Shown here: piece after piece, positions 23,614-34,400 of the stretch
How the letters are laid out: each line of letters begins with the position of its first letter
Numbering within the stretch: the stretch's first letter is position 1
Origin: Lotus japonicus
Taxonomy: Eukaryota; Streptophyta; Magnoliopsida; Fabales; Fabaceae
NCBI RefSeq assembly: GCF_012489685.1
Contig: NC_080044.1
Coordinates: 49,414,964-49,478,963, forward strand
Length of the DNA: 64,000 bases
Direction: 5' to 3'
The notes under the pieces: generated by a model
Database searches by the model: none
Told to the model about the DNA's origin: nothing
Seen by the model: the letters and a program-made list of their open reading frames with translations, nothing else
Program-made: the position numbers and the translations under genes

Positions 23614-26600
23614 TTAACCCAGCCCTGTGCTTCCGTCCTTGACAGGTGCATCAGCCTTTATGCGGGGTGGCCTGACAATTCGATCAATGAGCCCATATTC
23701 AAGAGCCTCTTGTGCATTGAAACGTTTCATCCTGCTCAGGTCTTGGGTAATCTGAACAGATGCATTAAACATTAGTTTTCAAGCTAATAAAGCTCATATT
23801 CTCAAATTTTAATATAAACGCCAAGCAAGGGAGGAACTAAACACTTATAAATGCAAGAGGCTTAGGCCCCGTTTGGAAGAGCTTTGAGCTTATAACACAA
23901 GTGCTTATGCAAGTGCTCGGGAGAACTAATGTAAATAACATATGGTCTACCTTAAGTTGTTTTTGATTAGCTTATGAATAAGAGCTTATGCTTAACCATA
24001 ACCTATTATCAGTTTATTTCAATTCTCAAGTTAGCTTATGTAAGCGCTTATTGCCATAAGTGCTTAATCTGTTTACTTTGTTAGTTGATAAAAAACAGGT
24101 CCACTCCAATGACACAAGGGAATTGGATTGACCAAAAGCACATCAAAATTGCATTAGAATGTGCACTAACAGAAATACAAACACACAAAAAGCCTTGTTG
24201 AGCAGTACGTCAAGGTTGAATTTGACTTCATTCCCAAAGAAAAGCTAATATTTTTCAAAAACTTCATTCCCAAAGAAAAGCTAATATTTTTCAAAAGCTT
24301 CATTTTTTGGGTCATATAGTAAGTTGATGGGCCAAACAAATTTACAGTCATGAGATGTGAATGATAACAGAAGTTATACAAACTCATTTATCATGTATTT
24401 CATTGTAGAGTGAACTGACCTTCTCAACAGGCTGGCCTGTTTTGGTAGCCAACTCATTGAAAAGGTAATCTCTGATTCTAAGAAGTTCATTTGCTTCATT
24501 CTGGATGTCATCAGCCTGAAAAAAAATTCATTATGTCAGCATCAAAAGATAAAATCAACCCCATTCATACATCTCAGACAGAAAACAAACATACCTGACC
24601 ACGAGCAGCTCCTGCTGGAGATTGGAGCGCAATTCTTGAAAGAGGCATTGCATAACGATTTCCCTTGATACAACAGAACATCATGTAAAGACCAACAGAA
24701 CATCATGTAAAGACCAACAGAACATCAGAACTATTTTTAATGCAGAAAGATTAATTGGCTCGATACAATGAGCACAAGGCACAAATTGCATGAAACCAAT
24801 TAGACATGAACCAGACAAGACAGCAGCATGGATCAGAAAGTAGAACTTTAGGACCTGACAACTTTATAATTGTAACATGCAGTCCCGAAAAAGATGGTGA
24901 TTCATGAAAGACAAGATAATGCTATAAATATAAAACACATATGTCAGGTACTCCACCTTAGGCCACACAAGTAGAGAGAAAATTATTTTCTTCCATTTTG
25001 GTTATATATAATGATATATAATGATATGAGGTCAGTCGTTTAAAATGTATACTTATGTCAAACATAATTTTTAATCGAGCTAGTGGTGTGGGTACAGATA
25101 TCTTGATACAAATTGATGTGGATAAAGATATATTGATACAAGTTACAAAGATAATTCTTCAATGGACAAGTATAAAGTCCATACAACATAGATCATGTTT
25201 TGGTTATATTGAAAACAGACATCTCTAACCTTACAACTATAAGACCTGCAGTGTCGCACTTGCATGGCACAGAATGTAAGGCAATTGAGAACCAAGAAGA
25301 AAACAAGACTAGTGTGGCGGAAATGAGAATGTTGCATGAGTGGTTACACAGGGCAAGATAGGATTAAGAACATAATCAGTACAGAGAAAGTTATGATAGT
25401 TCCTATTGTGAAACATATGGAAGAGTCTTGACTTATTCGAGTATTATATGGAGAAGCACCACTAAAAAGGGTAGGTCATATTGAGCACATAGAGGATAGT
25501 TGAATAATTAGAGGTGGAGGGAAAATAACAAAAACTACATGTCAAACAATTAAGATAAACTCGGAGGTAAATGATCTATCTTTAGACTTGATACATGACA
25601 AGGAATTATGGCATCGTTGATCCATGTAGCTGACCCCGCATAGTGGGAAAAAGACTTGTAACTGTTGTTGTTGGAAATCTCTAACCGAACAACCCCATAG
25701 TGGGACAAACTTAACTCCTACAAGTTGTATTCATAGGCCACGTGATGATATAGTACCTTCAATCCAGCCGCAAGGAGAAATGCTGCAAGATTATAAGCAT
25801 AGCCAACACAATGGGTGGCTACAGGACTTTGCAAGCTCTGCATGGTGTCATAGATAGCCATGGTTGGTGTAAGCTGCAAATGTTGCAAGATTAAGCAAGT
25901 TAAACATGTGACTAGTCAAAAAATAAGATGAAGCAAGAAATGGTAATTGATTGATCATCTAACACCAGAATCTTTTGAGACTTACATCCCCACCAGGACC
26001 ATTGATGTACATATAGAGCTTCTTGGCGTTATCTACGCTGTCAAGATACAGCATAGTTGCCAATATTTGATTACTAAATTCTTCATCTATCTCTTGTCCA
26101 ATGAAGATAACACGTTCTCGATACTGCATCCAATAATGCACGTTATTGCAGAAATTAACTTTACAAAAGAGATGAAAATCTATAAGAACTTGGGGTTCAC
26201 ATGTGCTCTATACGTATGCAACACAGAGAAAAGCCAGCATCTTTTAGAAGCATAAGGTGTAAAATTAAATATATATTCCGGGTATAACAACTTACAAGGG
26301 CATTCCATATATCAACCCATTGCCAAGTTCCTTCACCAGGTGTCCTATATGGGACTCTCGGAGTTCCTATAGGCATCATTTGAATTCGTGCTCTTACTGG
26401 TTTGTGGTTAGCATACCTAACAAATGAAAAATTTAAACTGTTTGCATCAGTCTGTTCACAAAATGATATAGGATATATAACATTTGTGACAAACTCTTTT
26501 ACAAAGTGTGACATTGGTTTGTTCTCAAGGGGCATAAACCATGCTATATCCTTATCACTAGGTCAAAGATTATTAAGTATTGAATGCTCTTTCCAATTCA

Positions 26601-27652
26601 CAATTGTTACTAAAAATGCAAATCATTATACATATGGCCATTATGAATTTAATTATGGAGTAAAATTACTTGCTAATCAAACAGTAATAAAAAAGAACGA
26701 AGATATAGTGGGCTTGCTTCCTGCAGCAAGGAAAACTGCATTGGACTAAAAGCATTGTGCTCCCATATTTTTGGAATACAGAATTACAGATACAGTAATA
26801 AACTTGCCTTCTCTAAAAGTGAGCTCTCACTTTAGCGAAAAAACTAACGCATAATTGGAACATCAACTATTGATATTACATGCACATATTTAAATCATAA
26901 ATTTTCTAAAGTGTGCTCTCTTGATTTTCTTATCCACAATTGGGATGCCTTACTTAGAGGACTAGAGCAGCCAAACTTACACGACAATACATCATCTCTT
27001 ACTATTTGCAAACAGAGTTACCAAGAGGAAGAAATGAAATAGGGCCCCTAAAAATAAATTGTTCATTGCATGAAAGTGACAAATGCAAGGGAACAATTAT
27101 AGTCAGATAACTAACTAATCACTAGCTGATACAAACGGAGGCGTAAGAGTAGCAATTCAAATACAACATATTACTATTCAAGTCAAGGTTTAATTTGCAA
27201 GATTTAGCACATCAAAGATGGCACCAACAACCACAAAAAAAAAATCCTACAAACCCATAATTAAGAAAAGAAGAAAAATTGAAAATGGGGTAGGGGATAT
27301 AAGAGCAGAGCAAAGGATTACCGGCACTGAAGAGTCTTATCAACTTTGGCATAAAACTCAGCGTTGACGTTAGGTATAGCCGCACCAAAAGGACCTGCAA
27401 TGGAAAAACAGTGAGAAACCAACCACACAAAAACACAAAAGAAGAACACCAAAGTGAGCGAAGAGAACACACTCGCAGATTGGGGTTTCAACCCGGTGTA
27501 GATTTTTGTAGCGCAACTGCAACATGAAAGGAGAAAAACTGGTAAGGCGTTACTATCAAAATCATTTGTGGGATGAAAAGAGACAGAGATTGTAACCTTG
27601 AAGGGGGACAAAGACGAGGTGCGGAACCGGTCGTGTAGGGCGCGACCGCCAT
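23614..27652 (-). CDS. CLPR2: Plastid Clp protease non-catalytic subunit ClpR2
   Basis: Nine exons (27652-27597, 27516-27473, 27394-27322, 26416-26296, 26123-25986, 25873-25757, 24663-24595, 24515-24420, 23751-23614) join into 283 codons plus TAA, close to Arabidopsis ClpR2 (279 aa). Diagnostic stretches are [69 protein letters not shown] and the end STGLG. The three ClpP catalytic positions are replaced: Ser by Asn172 ([14 protein letters not shown]), His by Gln197 (RIALQSP) and Asp by Lys247. This is expected for ClpR proteins, which sit in the plastid ClpPR core with ClpP1. The N-terminal ~35 residues are basic and hydroxylated, as in a transit peptide. The donor of exon 2 is placed at GCGA|GTGTG to keep the alignment with Arabidopsis. 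The longer upstream ATG at 27692 is in another frame. A LINE ends 194 bp before the start. Confidence 0.95.
23865..24085 (+). mobile_element. MITE-like repeat in ClpR2 intron 8
   Basis: It starts GGCCCCGTTTGGAAGAGCTT and carries the ordered CTTATG/AAGCGCTTA palindromic blocks also seen in the AHL intron copy at 11016-11269 (opposite orientation). The right end is less clear. It is non-coding. Confidence 0.55.
24227..24298. repeat. 36-bp tandem duplication in ClpR2 intron 8
   Basis: Two copies of a 36-bp unit starting TTCATTCCCAAAGAAAAGCT (24227-24262 and 24263-24298) differ by one base near the end. Confidence 0.9.
24671..24728. repeat. ~22-bp tandem repeat at the 3' edge of ClpR2 intron 6
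   Basis: The unit AACAGAACATCATGTAAAGACC is present about 2.5 times, a few bases upstream (in the gene's direction) of exon 7. Confidence 0.8.
25325..25670 (+). pseudogene. RTE-type LINE C-terminal relic in ClpR2 intron 6
   Basis: Translation on the + strand, with stops, gives MRx[25 protein letters not shown] and then a [13 protein letters not shown], [10 protein letters not shown] and [10 protein letters not shown] series. It resembles the conserved end of plant RTE elements, which has an MLRWMCGHTR...RIRN..V.VAPI...LRWFGHV...RGRGRPKKT...D...W layout. It is heavily mutated and non-functional. It lies antisense to ClpR2 inside the intron. Confidence 0.55.
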
Positions 27653-27846
27653 GTTCAGACGGAGAGTAAGCAAGATAGGAAGAGAAAGCCACTGTTGTGA
27701 TTCAATCACCGATGAACAGATTACTTGCAACGTTGAAGATGAAGAATCATACGACGCCGTTTTAATCTTCCTACTGATTTTGTTATTATTTTTTTTTTTT
27801 ACTTTTTCAATGCAATATTTTGACTTAAGCATTTAAACAACCATAT
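27653..27846. promoter_or_regulatory. Remaining ClpR2 5' region between start codon and LINE
   Basis: Only 194 bp separate the ClpR2 ATG from the LINE insertion point, including the left TSD copy (27835-27846). The native core promoter and 5' UTR must lie here unless promoter function comes from the LINE or from DNA beyond it. The T-run at 27788-27800 (A-run on the gene's strand) is the only evident feature. Confidence 0.4.
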
Positions 27847-28941
27847 GAAGTCACTAGTTTAGGTAACAAACCTCAATGGTAAAGAGTGAGAGAGAGGAGA
27901 GAGGAGAGTGAGAGAGAGAAATGAGAGAGGAGAGTCATCGCATGGAGCCCACTGCTCCGGCAGCGACGACAGGTGGACTGTCGCAGGATCAAGGTGAGGC
28001 ACACATGGGATGTCTTTTAGGGACATGGTCGCAGGAAAGCAGGCAGCCGCTGCCATGCCGAGGCACAAGGTGGATCTGATTGCACACAAGCTGGTGCGCG
28101 TTGAGCATGATAATGGAGATTGGCTATGTCCTAGGGTCTATGCGGCAGACTCCATCGTGGAGGAGCTTAGTTTACCATGGAAGGAGGCCTTGCTAGTCAG
28201 GATCCTGGGGAAGAATCTGGGTTATTCCTTGATGAAGCAGAAGCTGCAGGCCACCTGGAAGCCGCAAGGAGGTTTTGAACTAGTGGATTTGGACCATGGT
28301 TTCTTCATGGCCAGGTTTGATAGCGCACGGGATAGGGAGAAAGTTCTTCAAAGCGGTCCCTGGATGGTCTTCGACTGGTACGTTGCTGTTAGCCAATGGA
28401 GCCCTGACTTTACGTCGACGCCAAACGTTATGGGGAAGACCCTTGTGTGGGTTCGTTTTCCAGGCTTAAACCTCACTTTCTATGAGGAGAGCTGTTGGTC
28501 AATCCGCAAGTGTACGGAATTCACCCCGGTTTTAATTTATCGAACCACAGGGAATTGGTGTGGCAATTCAGTTTAAGCCTCGAGTTCACGGTAGGAAAGC
28601 GAGTATAATTCAGTTTTAAAGGTTGATTGATTGTTGTGATACTTAATTAGAAAGCTAACAAAGATAAGTGTGTGATAATCAATGGTGAAAATGCCTTGGG
28701 TTCTTGCTTGACTAATTCAGTTCTAATCAACCTATTCTATCCACAAAACTCTGAGTCTCTCCTTGATGTTCTAGCCTAATCAATCATCTATCGATGCCTC
28801 GCATACACAATCCTCTCAAGCCAAAAGATAAGCACAATTCCTTGATAACCTAAACATTTGTTAAAGGCATTAAGCATGCAATTCAGGCCAACAAACCCCA
28901 ACCCTTCCTCTATTCCTAGTAGCAAGTATAGAAGAGGTAAT

Positions 28942-29487
28942 TAGGGATGACAATGGGTAGGATCGGGCACGAGTTTTACAATTACCAAACCCAAACCCAA
29001 ATCTCAGAACCCAAACCCAAACCCAAACACAAGCTCTTATGGGCGATAAAATGAAATCCATGCCCAAACCCATTGGGTTTCGGATTTACCCGAAACCCAA
29101 ACCCAAACCATTCTTTACGTGAAATAGCAACCCGATCCAGAACCTACTTTCATCCTCATCCATCACCAATGTGAGACAACAATAATTTAGAGTTTACTTT
29201 CTCAAACATACAAAAGTACAATTAATCATCAAACACTAAGAACAAAGTTTATAAATATATACATGTATGAGATTTTTTTTGTAATTTTATGTTTTGGGTA
29301 TCTATGGGTTCGGGTTTGGACGGGTATGGACACGGATTTAACTAATACCAAACCCAAACCCATAAACGGCTACAGTAACGGACAAAACCCAAACCCAAAC
29401 CCAAATCCAGTCAACTCGGTTTTTGTCCGTCAAATCGGATCGGGTTCGGGCGGGTACCCATGGGTTTGGGCAAAATTGCCATCCCTA
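28942..29487. mobile_element. Non-autonomous hAT-type element nested in the solo LTR
   Basis: The ends are TAGGGATGACAATGGG and, inverted, TAGGGATGGCAATTTTG. An 8-bp duplication GAGGTAAT flanks it (28934-28941 and 29488-29495), the TSD length of hAT transposons. The interior is rich in AACCCAAACCC and its complement, arranged so the element can fold back. It has no transposase. Confidence 0.9.
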
Positions 29488-29877
29488 GAGGTAATCCCAC
29501 AACAAGTCTCTAATCTATAACAAACATCCGTTCTATTATAGAAAAGTATAAAGCTAGCACATGTTCTAACTTGAAACATAAAGCATGGATATGGGATTCA
29601 AGGGTTTACTCAGAGGATTCATGAATAGAAATAGGAATTAAGATTAAAACATCATAAGTCTTACAAAGAACCCAAAGCAAAAGGGATTTAGCCAAACATG
29701 GCTATGAAATCCATACAAGAAAAGAAAGACAAAACCTGGATCATAGGACTTGGAGGAAGCTCCTCAAGCTCTAGAACACAAACCCACTCTTCTAACTTAT
29801 TGAAATATGAGAAAATGACAAAAGATTCCAAGAGAAATGTCTAAAAACCAATTTATAGGCAAAATAGGCGAGTCTGG

Positions 29878-30052
29878 GCGCTCAGGCGCCAATTCAGAGC
29901 GCCTGAGCGCCAATTCCAGCTCAAAACAAGCTCTCTGGAAGGTAATTGGCGCCTAGGCGCCAATTCCCAGCGCCTAGGCGCCAATTCCAGAAGCCTGACA
30001 AAACATAACTAGTGCCTAGGCGCCAATTCCCAGCGCCTAGGCGCTCCAAGCT
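29878..30052. repeat. Palindromic GGCGCC-rich repeat block in the solo LTR
   Basis: Six or more copies of (CT)AGGCGCCAATTC and CAGCGCCTAGGCGC-like units occur within 175 bp of otherwise AT-rich DNA. The units are self-complementary and alternate with AATTCC linkers. Confidence 0.85.
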
Positions 30053-31402
30053 CGCTGGAAAGACTTTTTAGCTTCTTTGTAACTCCTCTTCAAGCCTCTT
30101 TAAGCCCTCCTTCAATTCCATGCTTCTTGGCCTTCCTCATTCATCAGTTTCAGACCTGGTAACTTAGGCACAAAGTAAAAGAGATATCTAGAAGCTTCAA
30201 AGAGTTAATTAGCAAGGAGAACCTTCAATTAAAATAGAAAAGATATGCAAGTCCTCTAGCTAATAAAAATGCATGAAAGGTTCTTATAAAACTACAAAAA
30301 TACAAAAACAAAATAAAAACACAAAGAAAGACAAAAATGCATGACAATGCATGAAACACTACGTGAGACTCAACAAAAAGACTCAAAACTAACTAAGAAA
30401 TGACCCTGAAAACACTACTAAACTAGGGTCATCAAGAGCTTTCTGCTAGCCCTGGCCACGGCAGTTGGCAAGCCTGTAATGGTGGATTCAAACACCATTA
30501 AAGCCATGCGGGGTAAGCATTCCCGAGTATGTGTCGAAATTGATCTGAGTCTGCCTGTGGTTGGTAAGGTTTGGTTCAGAGGGACTTGGCTCCGGGTTGA
30601 ATATGAAGGTCTTCATATTGTCTATGAGCTTTGTGGTCGCTATGGGCATCTACGTAGGAACTGTCAGTCATGTAAGACCAAGGAGAAAGCTGCTAACAGC
30701 GACGCCGGTGTTACGTCGGGCATGGCGGCCACGGTAGACGACCCAGGGAAGTCAACAAACCCTAAACGGCATGAGGAGCACTTTGCCAAGGGGTCAACGC
30801 ATGACGTCACCCCACCACTAGTGGTGGGCCCGTCTGACAACGTGAATCATGGTCATTGGCTGGTGGTCAAAAGGAAAAAATCAAGGGCTTTGAATGGTCA
30901 TAATCCCAAGGCTGGAGTCAAGGGAATGAATGCGGGAAATTCCAAAACGGATCTTCCAATAAACAAGGGCAAGGCCAGTGGGGCCAAGACAGGTGGGGCC
31001 CCAGCCCAGAAAACTTTGGCGGTGGTGCACGTGGATTCCCAGCCGCAATTAACCCCTCTTAAGCACCGCCGAAATAACGATACTACGCCGGAGAAGAACT
31101 TCCAGGGGTGCCCGGTGACGCCAACACCTTCACGTCCGATCCATACGGCAGGAAATTCGAATCCCAGGCAGTTCTATCGTGCTAAAGGAACGATTCCTGC
31201 TCAAGTGGAGGCTACCAAGATCTCTTCTCGCCACGGGATTGCCCAAGAAGATGGTGGAGAGGCCCGAGTGGTTAAAAACTTGGCAGCTGCTCTGGCAGCG
31301 TCTTTCAACCCCCAACCAAAGGAACAGCCACCTGATCCGATGGTCACCTCCTTGGGCTATTGATGCCCAGGGGCTGACTTCCCCTTCTTGACATAAGTAT
31401 CA

Positions 31403-34400
31403 ATGTTAGAGTTCAAAGATGTTAATATCCTTGCATGGAATGTAAGGGGGGCAGCGAGTGCTTCTTCCAAGAGGCACATTCAGGAAGTGGTTAGAGCTAA
31501 GCAACCAGCTCTTATTTTTCTATTTGAAACTCATGTTGTTTTACAGAAGGTACGCTCCTTTTGGTACAAGCTGGGCTACCAGCCAGTGCACATCGTTGAA
31601 TCTGTTGGCCATGCTGGAGGTATTTGGTGCTTGTGCACTAGTACATTTGCTGGGTGCTTCTCCCTCTTTGAGGCTCATAATCAAGCTGTGACAATTCAGG
31701 CGTCGAGAGAGGGCAGGGTTTGGTACTGCACGGGGGTTTATGCCAGCCCTACTCCAAGTTCTCGTTCTTTGTGCTGGGATCACCTTCTTTCGCTGCGAGC
31801 AACGCTGCTAGCTCCTTGGCTCTTGATCGGTGATTTTAATGATAGTTTGTATGCATCAGATCAGCGGGGAGGATCCTTCTCCTTCACGAGGTCTGCTGCG
31901 TTCAGAGGCATGGTGGACGCTTGTAATTTGTTGGACATTCAACCGTCGGGTAACAAGTTTACTTGGGTTCGCAAGAGAGGTGGCCTTCCGGTTCTCTTTA
32001 AGAAATTGGACTGGTGTATTGTTGACCTTGATTGGCGCACAGAATTTCCAGAGGCGTCTGCTGAGGTCCTGCCTCGGGTCTCTTCTAACCATCATCCCAT
32101 CCTTGTTAGGTGTGGCTCTATTCCTTCGCGTGGCTCTCGTCCTTTCCGATTCGAGGCTGCGTGGATATCTCACGATGGTTATGAGAGCTTGGTTCAGGAT
32201 GCTTGGCGTGGTTCAGATAGTGTCCCGTCCAAGCTTGCGATGGTCAAGGAATGGTCCTTAGTCTTTAATAAGGAAACTTTTGGCAGCATTTTCCACCGTA
32301 AATGTGTTTTGGAGGCTAGAATCCGTGGAGTTCAGAGGAGGCTAGAGCAAGTGGATTCAGCTAGCTTGATGCGTTTAAATGATTCACTGGAGCATGAGTT
32401 CGATGTGGTTCTTTGTCAAAAGGAGATGCTGTGGTTCCAGAAGTCTAGGGAGCAGGCCTTCTTTCTCGGGGATCGTAATACTAAATTCTTCCATACTCAG
32501 ACCATTATTCGGCGTCGTCGCAGCCGGATTCATTCTTTGACCCTTCCTTCCGGGGAAATTTGTGACCAGGAGGACGTCTTAAAGAGGGAAGCCCTTTTGT
32601 TTTTTAAATCTCTTTTTTGCTCGCAGGTTCAGGTCTCTCCTTGCGTTATGGCTTCTGCGGCCCCTCCTCCTCTTACCAATGAGTGGTGTCAGGAGCTTGT
32701 CCAGCCAGTTTCCAAGGAGGAGGTTTGGAATGTGCTTTCCTCAATGCAATCCTTCAAGGCGCCTGGACCTGATGGCTTTCAGGTGATCTTTTTTGAAAGT
32801 TTTTGGCATGTCTTGGGAGATGATGTGTGGCTTCTTGTGCGGAATGCTTTTGAAACTGGTTGCTTTGATAATAGTGTTTCTGAGACTCTGATAGCTCTTA
32901 TTCCAAAGGTTGATGTTCCGTCTTCTTTTAAGGAACTTCGGCCGATAAGCTTATCCAATGTTGTTTATAAGCTTATCACCAAGGTGCTGGTGGGTAGAAT
33001 TCGCCCTTTTATTGCAGAGATCATTGGTCCTCTTCAGAGTAGCTTCATCCCTGGGCGAGGTACCTCGGATAATGCCATTGTTTTGCAGGAAATGGTTCAT
33101 GCTATGGCTTGAAGGGATAGGCAAAATAAGCATCTTATCTTTAAGCTGGATTTAGATAAAGCTTATGATAAGTTGAGTTGGGCTTTCTTGAAGGACACCT
33201 TAACTTTCTTTGGGTTTCCTCCCAGCATTATTGAGCTTATTATGTTCTGTGTGTCCTCCTCCTCGCTTTCCGTGTTGTGGAATGGGATTAGGTTACCCGC
33301 TTTCTCCCCTTCTAAGGGGCTGAGGCAGGGTGATCCTTTATCTCCTTATCTGTTTGTGCTTTGTATGGAGCGCTTGGGTTTACTCATTCAGCATCAAGTG
33401 ACCGCTAAGCAGTGGCATCCAATCTCCCTTTCTAGAGGTGCCACTCTGATATCCCATTTGTTTTTCGCCGATGATGTTCTCCTTTTCTCCAAGGCCAAGA
33501 TTTCGCAGGTGAAGGTGATTCAAAGTGTGCTTGAGGAGTTTTGCCGTATTTCTTGTCTGTGTGTGAATTTGGCTAAGTCCAGAATCATTGCTTCTGCTTC
33601 GGTACCGAATGCCAAGAGGGACAGAATCACAACTTGTACCTCTATCTTGTTTACTGATTGCATTGACAAGTATCTTGGCTTTCCTATTTTTACAGGTAGA
33701 CAATCTAAGGCCCATTTCCAATCAGTTTTGGATAGGGTCTCCCGCAAGCTGTCCTCTTGGAAAAGCAATTTGCTGAGTAAGGCGGGCAAGGTTACTTTGG
33801 TTAAGTCTGTTTTGTGCTCCATGCCTATACATGCCATGCAAGTGTACTGGTTTCCGCAAGCTGTTTGTAATAGTCTTGATTCAGTAGCTCGAAATTTCAT
33901 TTGGAATAAGGGGACGGTTAGAGGCATGCCTCTTGTGGCCTGGGATACCTTGACCTTGCCCAAGCGCCTCGGTGGGCTAGGGATCCGTCGAGCTAGGGAG
34001 ACTAACACTACCATGCTTGGTAAGCAAGTTTGGCATATGATGCATAGTGATCACAAGTTATGGGTGTCCTTGATGCGTGCCAAGTATGTTCGCGGGAGTG
34101 ATTTTTTCCAGGTGAATTCAACAGTGTGCTCTACGGCATGGCGGACGATTTGCAAAGCTAGGAATACTCTCCGTGATGGTTTTAAGTGGCGACTTGGCGC
34201 GGGGGATCTTTCCTTTTGGTACCATAATTGGCCAGGTTTGGGTCCTTTGTGCGAGCTAGTCCCTTTTGTGAATGTTTCTGATTTGGAATTACGTGTGAAG
34301 GATGTTTGTTCTAATGGTTCAGTCGACTTCCGCTTACTCTACACTATGCTCCCTTTATCCTTACGTAATTCCTTGGCCTCTCTTGTGGTTTGCTTACATG

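Larger units (their letters stand above)
28493..30434. mobile_element. Solo LTR inserted in LINE A ORF1
   Basis: It begins TGTTGGTCAATCCGCAAGTG and ends GGGTCATCA, i.e. TG...CA, and is flanked by the 5-bp direct repeat AGAGC (28488-28492 and 30435-30439). There is no internal retroviral coding region. The length of 1942 bp includes a nested 546-bp element, so the LTR itself is about 1.4 kb. A solo LTR is the usual product of unequal recombination between two LTRs. Confidence 0.9.
28010..31363 (+). pseudogene. LINE A ORF1 (gag-like, DUF4283), split by a solo LTR
   Basis: The first part (28010-28492) encodes a DUF4283 domain (AADSIVEELSLPW, GPWMVFDWYVAVSQWSP). The second part (30440-31363) resumes in the same frame with FLLALATAVGKPV, then a C-terminal half with a zinc-knuckle-like YELCGRYGHLRRNC and a long basic, low-complexity tail. 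Removing the LTR and one 5-bp TSD copy would join the halves in frame (468 codons plus stop), so the ORF was open when the LTR landed. The first knuckle cysteine is Tyr here (VYELCG). An earlier ATG at 27943 is in another frame, so the N-terminus is uncertain. ORF1 proteins bind the element RNA. Confidence 0.85.

Noticed and set aside
27318..27692. Longer N-terminus for ClpR2 starting at ATG 27692
   Set aside because: That frame does not continue into the ClpR2 exons by the conserved splice pattern; the MAVAPY start at 27652 matches ClpR2 homologues.
27885..27935. GA-rich tract as an independent microsatellite or promoter element
   Set aside because: It belongs to the LINE A 5' UTR; nothing shows a separate function.
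28960..29480. Telomere-like repeats (AACCCAAACCC)
   Set aside because: The unit is not the plant telomere CCCTAAA, and the tract lies within a hAT-type element with TIRs and TSD.
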